Assembly (NCBI RefSeq): GCF_050389775.1
Contig: NZ_CP177144.1
Location: forward strand, 620,001 to 684,000
Direction of reading: 5' to 3'
DNA length: 64,000 nucleotides
DNA from: Marinibacterium sp050389775
Lineage (GTDB): Bacteria; Pseudomonadota; Alphaproteobacteria; Rhodobacterales; Rhodobacteraceae
The notes beneath the pieces are model-generated. The model had not been told where the DNA came from. It worked only from the letters and a program-made list of their open reading frames with translations, and did no database searches. Shown piece by piece: positions 49,897 through 59,492 of this stretch (positions are counted from its first letter, which is position 1; each line of letters starts with the position of its first letter). Both the position numbers and the translations under genes were made by a program.

Positions 49897-50843
49897 TCGG
49901 CGTTCTGGGCGGCGGCGCCTTTGGCACGGCGCTGGCCGTGGCCCTGTCGGCCAAGGGGCCAGTCGCCCTGTGGACCCGCTCGGCCGAAGCCGCCCGTGCC
50001 ATGGCCGACCACCGCGAGAACGCGACCTACCTGCCCGGCGTGACCCTGCCCGACGGGCTGCGCCCGACCGACCGGATCGCCGACCTGGCCGATTGTGACA
50101 TCATCCTGCTGTCGGTGCCCATGCAGCAATTGCGCGGCGTGCTGGCCGCCCATGGCCCGGCCCTGGCCCATGCCCGGCTGGTGGCGTGTTGCAAGGGCAT
50201 CGAGCTGGACACCGGGCTGGCCCCGCACCAGGTCATTTCCGCCGCCCTGCCCGACGCCCGCCCGGCCCTGCTGACCGGGCCCAGCTTTGCCGCCGACATC
50301 GGCCGCGGCCTGCCCACGGCCCTGACCCTGGCCGCGTCTGACGGCGCCGGGCTGCAGGAGCGTCTGTCGACCCCGGTTCTACGGCTCTATCGCACCGATG
50401 ACCTGACCGGCGCGGCGATGGGCGGTGCGCTGAAGAATGTCATGGCCATTGCCTGCGGCGCGGCGATCGGCGCCGGGCTGGGCGACAGCGCCCGCGCCGC
50501 GCTGATGACCCGCGGCTATGCCGAGATGCTGCGCTATGCCCGCGCCCATGACGCCCGGCCCGACACGCTGGCCGGCCTGTCGGGGCTGGGCGACCTGGCC
50601 CTGACCTGCATGTCCGAGCAATCGCGCAACTACCGGCTGGGCCTTGCCATCGGCGCGGGGACGGGCTTTCATCCCGCCCGCACGGTCGAAGGCGCGGCCA
50701 CGTCCCGGGCCGTGGCCGCCGTCGCCCGGCAGCGCGGCATCGACATGCCGATCACCGAAGGCGTCGTTGCGCTTCTGGACCGCACCGAAACATTGGCCGG
50801 CGTGATGGACCGGCTGCTGGCCCGACCGCTGAAAGAGGAATAA
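49893..50843 (+). CDS. gpsA: Glycerol-3-phosphate dehydrogenase [NAD(P)+] GpsA
   Basis: GpsA (316 residues) starts at GTG overlapping the tsaD stop. The N-terminal dinucleotide site is IGVLGGGAFGTALAVALS; LLTGPSFAADIGRGLPTALT, the catalytic Lys in GGALKNVMAIACG, and LAGLSGLGDLALTCMSEQSR follow. It reduces dihydroxyacetone phosphate to sn-glycerol 3-phosphate for phospholipid synthesis. All key residues are present. Confidence 0.95.
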   Translation: MIGVLGGGAFGTALAVALSAKGPVALWTRSAEAARAMADHRENATYLPGVTLPDGLRPTDRIADLADCDIILLSVPMQQLRGVLAAHGPALAHARLVACCKGIELDTGLAPHQVISAALPDARPALLTGPSFAADIGRGLPTALTLAASDGAGLQERLSTPVLRLYRTDDLTGAAMGGALKNVMAIACGAAIGAGLGDSARAALMTRGYAEMLRYARAHDARPDTLAGLSGLGDLALTCMSEQSRNYRLGLAIGAGTGFHPARTVEGAATSRAVAAVARQRGIDMPITEGVVALLDRTETLAGVMDRLLARPLKEE

Positions 50844-50846
50844 CCC

Positions 50847-51119
50847 ATGCTTATCGCATTGATCGCCAAGGACAAACCCGGCGCCCTGCAGGTCCGCAAG
50901 GACAACCGCGACGCCCACCTGGCCTATATCGCCGACACCGGCGTCGTGGCCCAGGCCGGCCCGCTGCTGGATGCCGAAGGCGAGATGTGCGGCTCGCTCG
51001 TCGTGCTGGATGTGGCCGACATGGCCGCCGCCCAGGCCTGGGCCGATGGCGACCCCTATGCCGCCGCCGGGCTCTTTGCCTCGGTCGAACTGATCGCCTG
51101 GAAGAAGGTCATCGGCTGA
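50847..51119 (+). CDS. YciI-family protein
   Basis: The 90-residue alpha/beta ferredoxin-fold protein matches YciI: DAHLAYIADTGVVAQAGPL with the conserved His, then GSLVVLDVADMAAAQAWADG and DPYAAAGLFASVELIAWKKV. The fold contains a putative His/Asp active site, but YciI proteins have no settled general function. It follows gpsA by 3 bp and overlaps the EVE gene by 1 bp, forming tsaD-gpsA-yciI-EVE. Confidence 0.9.
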   Translation: MLIALIAKDKPGALQVRKDNRDAHLAYIADTGVVAQAGPLLDAEGEMCGSLVVLDVADMAAAQAWADGDPYAAAGLFASVELIAWKKVIG

Positions 51120-51538
51120 TGGCCTACTGGCTCTTCAAGTCCGAACCGTCGACCTGGAGCTGGGACAACCAGGTTGCCAAGGGCGACGCGGGCGAGGAAT
51201 GGGACGGTGTTCGTAATTACCAGGCCCGCAATTTCATGCGCGAGATGAAGCTGGGCGACCTGGGGTTCTTCTATCATTCCCAGAAGGAAAAGGCCGTGGT
51301 CGGCATTGTCGAGGTCTGCGCCGAGGCGCATCCCGACAGCACCACCGACGATGACCGCTGGGAGTGCGTCGACATCAAGGCCGTCCGGCCCGTGGCCCGA
51401 CCCGTGACGCTGGACCGCATCAAGACGGAACCGGGGCTGGAAGAGATGATCCTGGTGCGCAATTCGCGCCTGTCGGTGCAGCCCGTGACCGAGGCGGAAT
51501 GGCAGATCATTTGCCGCCTGGCCGGGATTTCGGCCTGA
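51119..51538 (+). CDS. EVE-domain protein
   Basis: The 139-residue protein consists of one EVE domain: MAYWLFKSEPSTWSWDN at the start, GVRNYQARNFMREMKLGDLG, GFFYHSQKEKAVVGIVEVC and LVRNSRLSVQPVTEAEWQII. EVE is structurally close to PUA/YTH and is thought to read modified bases in RNA or DNA. Co-transcription with tsaD, a tRNA-modification gene, is at least compatible with an RNA-related role. Confidence 0.92.
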   Translation: MAYWLFKSEPSTWSWDNQVAKGDAGEEWDGVRNYQARNFMREMKLGDLGFFYHSQKEKAVVGIVEVCAEAHPDSTTDDDRWECVDIKAVRPVARPVTLDRIKTEPGLEEMILVRNSRLSVQPVTEAEWQIICRLAGISA

Positions 51539-51718
51539 AAACGGGCCGAATCCGGGGGTGACGGGCCGGGCACGCGCCGGCCGGTGATCTGACCTCGGCG
51601 TGCGCAAAACGGGCGAAACCCGGCCGTTCACACCCCCGGGTCGCAACGCAGGCTTGTTTTGCGGCGCAGCGTTCGCGCAAACTGTGGGGGCATTTCGTGT
51701 TTTCGTCCGGGTTTGCCC

Positions 51719-52117
51719 ATGGAAATTCTCAGTGTGATCGTCGCGGCCCTGGCCAGCTACGGCTTTGGAGCCGCCTGGTACATGATCCTGTCGCGGCGCT
51801 GGATCGAAGCCTCGGGCGTGGCCGTTGACCCCACGACCGGCCGGCCGCGCAATGCCTCTGATCCGCTGCCCTATATCACCGCCTTTGTCGGGTCGTTGAT
51901 GGTGGCCGGCATGATGCGCCATGTCTTTGCCGGCGCCGGGCTGGTCACGACGGGCGAAGGCATCCTGGCCGGGCTGGGCATCGGCCTGTTCCTAGTGACG
52001 CCCTGGATCGCGACCTTTTACGGCTTTGCCAACCGGCCCCGGGCGCTGACCCTGATCGATGGCGGATATGCCACCGGAGGTTGTGGCATGATCGGCCTGG
52101 TCCTGACGCTGTTCTAG
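51719..52117 (+). CDS. DUF1761-type small membrane protein
   Basis: The 132-residue protein has about four membrane helices: LSVIVAALASYGFGAAWYMI, ITAFVGSLMVAGMMRHVF, GILAGLGIGLFLVTPWIATF and a final GGCGMIGLVLTLF. The pattern, including the early W-Y pair and the WIATFYGFANR segment, fits DUF1761. The function is unknown. The start at 51719 has a poor ribosome site. It is separated from the EVE gene by 180 bp and likely has its own promoter. Confidence 0.75.
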   Translation: MEILSVIVAALASYGFGAAWYMILSRRWIEASGVAVDPTTGRPRNASDPLPYITAFVGSLMVAGMMRHVFAGAGLVTTGEGILAGLGIGLFLVTPWIATFYGFANRPRALTLIDGGYATGGCGMIGLVLTLF

Positions 52118-52181
52118 CGCCGCCGCCGCCCAGCCAACGCCCAAACGCAGACCCATCGCCAACCCCGCGAACGCACTCGCC

Positions 52182-52221
52182 AAAAATGAAACGGAGGGTC
52201 CCGGTGCACCAGAACCCTCCG
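52182..52221 (-). terminator. Intrinsic terminator (minus strand)
   Basis: CGGAGGGT ... ACCCTCCG arms (52214-52221 with 52192-52199) continue inward through two G-U pairs to GGTGCACC, followed by TTTCATTTTT. The G-U pairs form only in RNA from the minus strand, which sets the direction. Confidence 0.75.
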
Positions 52222-52320
52222 CTCCCCCGCGTGCTCCCAATCCACCACACGCGTTTGATCTGATAGGGTCTGGCCTCCTGGCCGGACAAGAAAGTGATAC
52301 CCCAGGCGGAGCATTTTCTC
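52182..52320 (-). ncRNA. Candidate structured small RNA ending in an intrinsic terminator
   Basis: On the minus strand this non-coding stretch contains, in order: CTCCGC (52311-52306), a GGCC-AGGA-GGCC hairpin (52283-52272), a CGCGTG/CACGCG stem (52253-52248 with 52233-52228), GCGGAG (52222-52217), which can pair back with the first element, and a terminator. No sensible ORF and no match to 6S, SRP, tmRNA or RNase P RNA was recognised. It could be a separate sRNA or the 3' part of the DUF2853 transcript, whose stop is 71 bp upstream. Confidence 0.4.
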
Positions 52321-52391
52321 AAACGCCAAGTCCCTAAAATGCGCAGCATCCGCGCCGCCGAACCCAGCCCGCGGCCCGGATGGCGCGCCGG

Positions 52392-52733
52392 TCAGGCGTA
52401 GACCGATTCCTTGCCGAAATGCTTGGTCAGCAGGTAATAGACCACCGCGCGATACTTGTTCCGCTCGGATTTGCCATAGGTCTCGATGACCTTTTCGATC
52501 CCGGACATCAGCTCGGGCCCATCCGCAAGTCCCAGTTTCTTCATCAGAAAATTGGTCTTCACGGTCTCCAGCTCGCCGGGCTGCGACGCCGCCACGGTGC
52601 TGGCGTCATCGTTGTAGATCGCCGGCCCGCAGCCGATCGTCACCTTGGTCAGCAACGCCATGTCGGGATCGACCCCGCATTTCGTCTTTAGATCTTCGGC
52701 GTATTTTTCGATAAGTTCGTCACGTTTACCCAC
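52392..52733 (-). CDS. DUF2853 family protein
   Basis: This 113-residue soluble protein is highly typical of DUF2853: GKRDELIEKYAEDLKTKCGV, LLTKVTIGCGPAIYNDDAST, TNFLMKKLGLADG and the terminal KYRAVVYYLLTKHFGKESVY. GTG 52733 is preferred because GAGGAG lies 6 bp upstream and family members begin at this point; an ATG nine codons earlier is possible. The function is unknown; the family is small and common in alphaproteobacteria. Confidence 0.88.
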   Translation of the reverse strand: MGKRDELIEKYAEDLKTKCGVDPDMALLTKVTIGCGPAIYNDDASTVAASQPGELETVKTNFLMKKLGLADGPELMSGIEKVIETYGKSERNKYRAVVYYLLTKHFGKESVYA

Positions 52734-52832
52734 GGTGGTCTCCTCGTTTTCCCCCGACACCAGGCGTGTCGGGCCAAGCTTACCCGCCCCTCGGCATGCG
52801 ACAAGGAAAAACCCGGGGCCGGCGATGCGCCG

Positions 52833-53633
52833 CTACTTGGGATAGAGGAAGGTCACGATGAACCGAAAGCCCAGCCCCTCGGGCCCGGCATCCGGCCCGT
52901 CGAGCCAATAGCGGATGCCGCCACCGATGCTGACCGGCTGGCCGGCGATCTTGGTCAGCTTGCTGACCACCAGGTTGACCGGCACCGACGCCTCGTCGGT
53001 CAGCCAGTTATAGGTCGTTTCGCTATTGATCGTGTAGCTCCAGGCGCCGGGCGTGGTGTAGCTGAAAAACGGTTGGACAAAGGTGCTGGAGATATCCGTT
53101 CCGCCATCGCCACCGCCGACATCCCACAGGTGGTTGGCCAAGGTGCCGATTGTCCAGGGCCCGACCACCTCAAGCGCAACGCCGGTGACACCGGCGGCAA
53201 ACTGGTCAGCGCCCAGCCCGTCCTGGCCGGTGGGCAGCAGGAACACCGGGCCGAAACCCCAGGTCAGCCCGCCGGCCGTCGGCGCGGCCGGTGACAGGAA
53301 AAAGCTTTGCAAGACATCGCCCAAACCGCTTTGCGAGGTGCCCGGCACGATGTCTTCCTGGTAGGTCAGCGGCACGATGGTCCGGCTGATCAGGTTCCAC
53401 CGCGCGTTCAGCGAAATCGGCACGACTGGCTGGAAATTCGTGGTCAGCCGCGAGCCGTCGTCATTCGGCCCATAGCCTTCGTCCCAGTTGAACTGGAACG
53501 GAACCGAGATCAGCGAGGCCACGGGGTTGGACAATTGCTGGGCCAGCTCGGCATCACTGCTGGCCTGGGCCAGGGCCGCGCCGCCGGACAGGGCCGCAAT
53601 CAGCGCAAAGGCCGCCTGACAGAATCGTTTCAT
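52833..53633 (-). CDS. Outer-membrane beta-barrel protein, phenol-degradation/transporter-like family
   Basis: The 266-residue protein has a signal peptide (FALIAALSGGAALAQ) and amphipathic beta strands ending in Phe-rich RFIVTFLYPK. Features shared with the MetA-pathway/neuromedin-U-type barrel family are NPVASLISVPFQFNWDEGYG, WGFGPVFLLPTGQDGLGADQ and GGIRYWLDGPDAGPEGLGFR. ATG 53633 is favoured by AGGAG 7 bp upstream. Probably an outer-membrane channel of unknown substrate; no linked transporter is seen. Confidence 0.8.
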   Translation of the reverse strand: MKRFCQAAFALIAALSGGAALAQASSDAELAQQLSNPVASLISVPFQFNWDEGYGPNDDGSRLTTNFQPVVPISLNARWNLISRTIVPLTYQEDIVPGTSQSGLGDVLQSFFLSPAAPTAGGLTWGFGPVFLLPTGQDGLGADQFAAGVTGVALEVVGPWTIGTLANHLWDVGGGDGGTDISSTFVQPFFSYTTPGAWSYTINSETTYNWLTDEASVPVNLVVSKLTKIAGQPVSIGGGIRYWLDGPDAGPEGLGFRFIVTFLYPK

Positions 53634-53740
53634 CGCCACACTCCTACCGGTTACCCCTCAGGCGTATCATGGCCCGGGCCGGTCCGGCGATGATCCTTTG
53701 CAGCGGCCCCGCAATGCGCGGCATTTCCGCCATGCAACGC

Positions 53741-53770
53741 AAAACGGGCCCTCCTTGCGGAAGGCCCGTT
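53741..53770 (-). terminator. Intrinsic terminator of the PRC-barrel gene
   Basis: AACGGGCC/GGCCCGTT stem (53743-53750 with 53763-53770) with an inner TCC/GGA pair, followed on the minus strand by TTTTGCGTT; 31 bp past the stop. Confidence 0.75.
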
Positions 53771-53801
53771 GCGGCACCGGGACAGGTGCGATCCGAAGAT
53801 C

Positions 53802-54368
53802 TTAGTTGGTCACGACCGGGGCGGTCGGTTCGGCAGCCGGGGCGTCCATCGACGGGCTGTCGGTCATCAGCTCGGCGATGGGCGTTTCGTCCGGCAGGCC
53901 CTCGACACCGGATTCATCGAATTCCGGCAGCGATTTCAGGGCTTCCTTGTCCATCGGCAGGATAAAGTTGCCGCTGTCCTGCAGGGTGAATTCCTCAAGC
54001 GAGATGGCCACGGTGTATTCGCCCAGGCCCAGGAAGCCGCCCACGCCGATCACACCGGCCGGGCCATCGGCCTGCGACACGACATAGTCGATCTCGCCGA
54101 CGCGGTCGCCTTCGGGGCCTTCGACGACGCGGCCCACCACGTCACCGACGGTCATTTCGTCGATGCTGGCAAATTCGGGCGTCAGCTCGGGAGCGGCGGT
54201 GCCCATGTCGGTATTCATGTCGGTGCCCATACCGGTGCTCGGCTCGGCCTGCATCTCGGTGTTCGGCACGGCCGGGTCGGCAGCCGGGGCGGTGGTGTCC
54301 TGTGCAAAAGCCCCACCAGCCATCAGAGCGATCACAGCGGCGCCGAGAGTCATGTGCTTGGTATTCAT
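53802..54368 (-). CDS. Exported PRC-barrel domain protein
   Basis: The 188-residue protein has a signal peptide (GAAVIALMAGGAFAQ), an acidic Thr/Met/Asp-rich linker (about 20-65), and a PRC-barrel (FASIDEMTVGDVVGRVVEGP, GEIDYVVSQADGPAGVIGVG, FLGLGEYTVAISLEEFTL). The C-terminus is acidic and Pro-rich. Periplasmic PRC-barrel proteins of this type are frequent in Rhodobacterales and unstudied. A strong GGAGGAAAG site precedes the ATG, and the gene has its own terminator. Confidence 0.85.
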   Translation of the reverse strand: MNTKHMTLGAAVIALMAGGAFAQDTTAPAADPAVPNTEMQAEPSTGMGTDMNTDMGTAAPELTPEFASIDEMTVGDVVGRVVEGPEGDRVGEIDYVVSQADGPAGVIGVGGFLGLGEYTVAISLEEFTLQDSGNFILPMDKEALKSLPEFDESGVEGLPDETPIAELMTDSPSMDAPAAEPTAPVVTN

Positions 54369-54451
54369 GGTCTTTCCTCCAGTTTCCGTCTCAGTGGTTA
54401 TGCCCAGACAATGCGCTGACCCCGCCTGTCGTTCCGCGTGTTCCGCAAAAC

Positions 54452-54486
54452 AAAAACCCCCGGCAGGGCGGAACCTTGCCGGGGGT
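54452..54486 (-). terminator. Intrinsic terminator of ahcY
   Basis: ACCCCCGGCA/TGCCGGGGGT stem (54456-54465 with 54477-54486) followed on the minus strand by a TTTTTGTTTT run; 49 bp past the ahcY stop. Confidence 0.85.
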
Positions 54487-54534
54487 CTGGCGTTCGCGTG
54501 CCGGTTCCCGCCGATGGCGGAAAACCGGGCGAAA

Positions 54535-55929
<1,395 letters not shown>

Positions 55930-56054
55930 GAAGTGCGTCTCCCAGGGGGTTTGCAGTTTCGCTAACAGGTCGCCGGGCTCAATTCAATATGACCGCCTCG
56001 ATTGCATGGATCGGCGCGGCCTGACATTGTGGTAACAGGTACAAAGGGACCAGT

Positions 56055-56828
56055 TTGCTCATGACGCAGCCCCAGGTTTTCGGCATTCCCGGTGAAGAGC
56101 CGGCATTCGGACATTTCATCGCGCAGAACCGCCATGGCACCTATTGCGTGCCCGAGGATTACGCCCATCGCGAGGTGCCCACGATCCTGGCCGCCGGCGA
56201 GGTCTATGAAACCGACACGCTGGATTTCCTGGCGCGGCTCTATCCCGGGGGCGACATCGTCAGCGGCGGTGCCTTTGTCGGGGATTTCCTGCCCTTCCTC
56301 AGCCGGCTGGTCGCCGCGGATTCACGGGTCATCTCCTTCGAGCCGCACCCGATCTCGTGGCATGCCGCGCAGCGCACGCTGCGCCTGAATGAGCTGACCA
56401 ATGTCGATATCGCGCCGGTGGCCGTGGGCGCGCGGGCCGAAACCCTGCCGCTGCGCGTGGCCAAGCCCAACGGGCGGCCCCTGGCCGCGGCGGCGCGGCT
56501 GGTGCCGGGGGCCGAGAACACCGACGGCATGGTCAATGTCGACGTGGTGCGGCTGGACGACATGCTGGACGGCGGGCGCTGGGTGTCGATCCTGCACCTG
56601 GACGTGGAAGGCCATGAAGAGGCCGCCCTGCGCGGGGCACAGGGGCTGTTGCAGCGGTGCCGGCCCTTCGTCGTGCTGGAAGCCGCCGCGCCCAAGCGGC
56701 AGGCCCAGCGCATCGACGGCTACCTCGCCATCCTGCGCGAGCTGGCCCCCGAGGCCGGCTATGACAAGCAGGACATCATCGCCAGCGACGGCAACGTGGT
56801 CTTTGCCCCCGGGCTGGCACCGGAGTGA
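56055..56828 (+). CDS. FkbM-family methyltransferase
   Basis: The 257-residue Rossmann methyltransferase has an SAM motif I in variant form (DIVSGGAFVGDFLPFLSRLV, where many members have DGGANIG), then VISFEPHPISWHAAQRTLRL and ILHLDVEGHEEAALRGAQGL, the FkbM signature. AAAGGGA lies 5 bp before a TTG at 56055; ATG 56061 is the alternative. It is divergent from ahcY, which removes the SAH such enzymes produce. The acceptor is unknown. Confidence 0.85.
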   Translation: MLMTQPQVFGIPGEEPAFGHFIAQNRHGTYCVPEDYAHREVPTILAAGEVYETDTLDFLARLYPGGDIVSGGAFVGDFLPFLSRLVAADSRVISFEPHPISWHAAQRTLRLNELTNVDIAPVAVGARAETLPLRVAKPNGRPLAAAARLVPGAENTDGMVNVDVVRLDDMLDGGRWVSILHLDVEGHEEAALRGAQGLLQRCRPFVVLEAAAPKRQAQRIDGYLAILRELAPEAGYDKQDIIASDGNVVFAPGLAPE

Positions 56829-56879
56829 TTGAAGCGGCAGGCGGAAGGGTCTAGGAGGCGGCTCGATCGGAGGATTGTG

Positions 56880-57476
56880 ATGCCGCCCAAGACTCAACGC
56901 GCCTGGCAACGTATGCTTTCCGGCCGGCGGCTGGACCTGCTGGACCCCACCCCGGTCGATATCGAGATCGAGGACATCGCCCACGGGCTGGCCTTTGTCG
57001 CCCGGTGGAACGGGCAGACCGCCGGCGATTATGCCTATTCGGTGGCCGAACATTCGCTGCTGGTCGAAGAGATCTTTGGCCGGATGCAGCCCGAAGCGCC
57101 CGTCAAATGGCGGCTGGCCGCGCTGCTGCATGATGCGCCCGAATACGTCATCGGTGACATGATTTCCCCGGTCAAGGCGGCGGTCGGACCCGATTACGGG
57201 GCGCTGGACGATCGGCTGACGGCCGCAATCCACATCCGCTTCGGCCTGCCCGCGGCGATCCCCGTGCGCGTGAAGAAACAGATCAAGAAGGCCGACAAGG
57301 TCTCCGCCTGGATGGAAGCCACCCGGATCGCCGGGTTTTCACAGGCCGAGGCCACCAAGTTCTTTGGTCGCCCGTCGCCTGAACTGATCGACGGCCTTGA
57401 TATCGTGCTGCGGCCCCCGGTTGCCGTGCGACAGGATTTCACCGCGCGCCATGCCGAGCTGATGGCCCGGTTCTGA
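56880..57476 (+). CDS. HD-domain phosphohydrolase (YfbR-like)
   Basis: The 198-residue HD protein has His in VAEHSLLVEEIF, the HD pair in AALLHDAPEYVIGDM and the later Asp in IKKADKVSAWMEATRIAGF. The organisation resembles the 5'-deoxynucleotidase YfbR group. ATG 56880 follows GGAGG by 7 bp. It is 51 bp after the FkbM gene on the same strand. Substrate not determined from sequence. Confidence 0.82.
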   Translation: MPPKTQRAWQRMLSGRRLDLLDPTPVDIEIEDIAHGLAFVARWNGQTAGDYAYSVAEHSLLVEEIFGRMQPEAPVKWRLAALLHDAPEYVIGDMISPVKAAVGPDYGALDDRLTAAIHIRFGLPAAIPVRVKKQIKKADKVSAWMEATRIAGFSQAEATKFFGRPSPELIDGLDIVLRPPVAVRQDFTARHAELMARF

Positions 57477-57558
57477 GCGCGGATCCCCGAAAGAGCCCGG
57501 CAAGACCCCAGGAAAGACCCCCGCGCCGGCCCCTCCCCCGGGCCGTGTCGCGGATGGC

Positions 57559-57867
57559 TCAGCCGGCAATGCCCTCGACGGTCTCGACCAGCGCGGTGTG
57601 CCAGCCCTGGCCCGTGGCCATGATGCAGGCGAAACCGTCGGCGCGGGTGACAAAGACCGTGAAGCTGCCCGATTGCGAGCTCCAGATCTCGACCAGCTGC
57701 TGGGCATTCTGCATGCCGCCGCCGGTCAGCGATTCCGAGTATTTGGATTCCAGCGTCTGCACGAGAACGTCACGCGGCAGACAGCGCGGGCTTTGTTGGG
57801 CAAGGACCGGCGGCGCGAGGGCGGCAACCCCGAACACGACGGCCATGGCGAGAGTACGCTTGAACAT
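57559..57867 (-). CDS. Small exported protein, function unknown
   Basis: The 102-residue protein has a clear signal peptide (LAMAVVFGVAALAPPVLAQ) and a mature part of about 80 residues with two Cys (RCLPRDVLV and FACIMATGQGW) that could form one disulfide. The pattern C-L-P-R ... T-G-Q-G-W-H recurs in short periplasmic proteins of Rhodobacterales, but I cannot name the family. Purine-rich GGAGGTTGCC precedes the ATG, which supports translation. Confidence 0.75.
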   Translation of the reverse strand: MFKRTLAMAVVFGVAALAPPVLAQQSPRCLPRDVLVQTLESKYSESLTGGGMQNAQQLVEIWSSQSGSFTVFVTRADGFACIMATGQGWHTALVETVEGIAG

Positions 57868-58006
57868 GGCAACCTCCAGTTTTCCAAGGGGCCCCGAACA
57901 TCGGCCGGCCCCGTTGCGTCGTGGGAAAACTATGAAGGCCGGCGGCTTAATGGGCTGTGAAGCGCGTCACAATCCTGCCGCATTTCGCCTGATCCCCTTT
58001 TGTTTC

Positions 58007-58039
58007 ACGGCCCGCCACCCATGATTACGGGCGGGCCGT
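58007..58039. repeat. 10-bp inverted repeat upstream of the small exported gene
   Basis: ACGGCCCGCC (58007-58016) with GGCGGGCCGT (58030-58039), 13-nt loop, in the 277-bp gap between regA and the small exported gene. No T-run follows the stem on either strand. Confidence 0.45.
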
Positions 58040-58102
58040 CAGCCACTTACAGGGGATGCATCATTTTTGTGCAGTCTGTCGAAAATTCTTCGCAACGGGC
58101 CG

Positions 58103-58126
58103 GTTTTCCCCTTTTCCGGGGAAAAC
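58103..58126. repeat. Hairpin just after regA
   Basis: GTTTTCCCC-N6-GGGGAAAAC, a perfect 9-bp stem 19 bp past the regA stop. It may protect or end the senC-regA transcript. Confidence 0.5.
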
Positions 58127-58144
58127 GGCTGATTCTCCGCCCCC

Positions 58145-58699
58145 TCAGCGCGGCGAGCGCTTGGCCAGGATCCGTTGCAGCGTCCGCCGGTGCATGTTCA
58201 GCCGCCGCGCGGTTTCCGAGACATTGCGGTCGCACAGTTCATAGACCCGCTGGATATGTTCCCAGCGCACCCGGTCGGCGCTCATCGGGTTCTCGGGCGG
58301 CGGGGGCAGTTCGTCGCCCTTGGCCAGCAGCGCATTGGTGATGTCGGTGGCATCGGCGGGCTTGGACAGGTAATCCGTCGCCCCGATCTTGACCGCCGCA
58401 ACCGCCGTGGCGATGGCCCCGTAGCCGGTCAGCACGACAACCCGGCAATCGGGCCGTTTCTCCCGCAGCACCTCGACCACGTCCAGCCCGTTGCCGTCTT
58501 CGAGCCGCAGGTCGACGACGGCAAAGGCCGGCGGCCGCGCCGTGGCGATGGCACGGCCGGCGGCAACGGACCCGGCGGTCTCGATCTCGAAACCGCGCTT
58601 TTCCATGGCCTTGGCCAGCCGCCGCAGGAAGGGTTCGTCGTCATCGACCAGAAGCAGGCTCTTGTCCGCCCCGAGGTCCTGCAGCGTCCCGTCAGCCAT
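58145..58699 (-). CDS. regA: Redox response regulator RegA/ActR/PrrA
   Basis: The 184-residue regulator has a receiver domain (SLLLVDDDEPFLRRLAKAME, phospho-Asp in FAVVDLRLEDGNGL, Lys in DYLSKPAD), a short Pro-rich linker (ELPPPPENP), and the nearly invariant RegA Fis-type helix-turn-helix (YELCDRNVSETARRLNMHRR, TLQRILAKRSPR). With RegB it controls photosynthesis, respiration, and carbon and nitrogen fixation genes in response to redox state. senC lies 68 bp upstream, and the cognate regB diverges from senC. Confidence 0.97.
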   Translation of the reverse strand: MADGTLQDLGADKSLLLVDDDEPFLRRLAKAMEKRGFEIETAGSVAAGRAIATARPPAFAVVDLRLEDGNGLDVVEVLREKRPDCRVVVLTGYGAIATAVAAVKIGATDYLSKPADATDITNALLAKGDELPPPPENPMSADRVRWEHIQRVYELCDRNVSETARRLNMHRRTLQRILAKRSPR

Positions 58700-58767
58700 G
58701 TTCCGTCTCCAACCTCTTTGTCGGCGCCAGGTTATGACGCCTCCGGCACAAGTTCAAATGCCAGCAA

Positions 58768-59388
58768 TCAGCCGGCCTGGTCAAGGAAGCACCCCACCGC
58801 GTCGGCCAGTTCGTCGGCCGACATGTCGCGCCGGAAGAACCCGACCGTGCCGTGTTCAGGTAGTGTGAGGTAGGTGAAGGTCGAGTGATCGACGAGGTAA
58901 TACTCGTCGTCGGCGGGCTGGGCCTTGTAATAGGTCTTGTAGGCTTTCGACGCGGCATCGACCTGTTCGGGGCTGCCGGTCAGCCCGATCATCTTCTCGT
59001 GAAGGACCTCGGCAAAGTCGCCGACCACCTCGGGCGTGTCACGCTGCGGGTCGATGGTGATGAAGACCGGGGTCACCGACTGGCCGCGCTCTTGCAGGAT
59101 GTCGACCGTCTCGGCGTTGCGCGTGGTGTCCAGCGGGCAGACATCGGGGCAGAAGGTATAGCCGAAATAGACCAGCGACGGTTCCGTGATCACATCGGCT
59201 TCGGTCACCGTGGCACCGGTCTTGTCGATCAGCTCGAACGGGCCGCCGATCTCGCCCCCGGCGACGGCGCCGCCGTTGCACTGGGCAAAGAGGTCGTCGC
59301 CGGGCTGGGCCAGCCGTGTGATCACATAGGTGCCACCCAGCACCGCGGCGACAACGGCCGCGGCGGCAATGGCGATGTAACGGGTCAT
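58768..59388 (-). CDS. senC: SCO1/SenC copper chaperone for cytochrome oxidase
   Basis: The 206-residue protein has an N-terminal anchor (IAIAAAAVVAAVLGGTYVIT) and a thioredoxin-like SCO domain: copper ligands in YFGYTFCPDVCPLDTTRN (CxxxC) and the later His in YLVDHSTFTYLTL. It delivers copper to the CuA or CuB site of haem-copper oxidases. ATG 59388 has GGGAG 8 bp upstream. It is part of the regB / senC-regA divergent arrangement typical of Rhodobacterales. Confidence 0.96.
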   Translation of the reverse strand: MTRYIAIAAAAVVAAVLGGTYVITRLAQPGDDLFAQCNGGAVAGGEIGGPFELIDKTGATVTEADVITEPSLVYFGYTFCPDVCPLDTTRNAETVDILQERGQSVTPVFITIDPQRDTPEVVGDFAEVLHEKMIGLTGSPEQVDAASKAYKTYYKAQPADDEYYLVDHSTFTYLTLPEHGTVGFFRRDMSADELADAVGCFLDQAG

Positions 59389-59492
59389 GTACCTGTCTCC
59401 CAAGGCAGAGTTGAACCGGCTCCCCGGCCCCCGTAACAATCGGTCAGATCAATTGACGGGGCCGGCCGGGGCCGGACACGGGGCGCGCACGG

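Noticed and set aside
52114..52329. Leftward 71-codon frame over the candidate small RNA
   Set aside because: It runs through the hairpins and terminator, has no ribosome site and shows no recognisable protein pattern; RNA structure explains the region better.
55930..56054. SAH or SAM/SAH riboswitch in the ahcY leader
   Set aside because: The leader is short and does not show the conserved core of either class.
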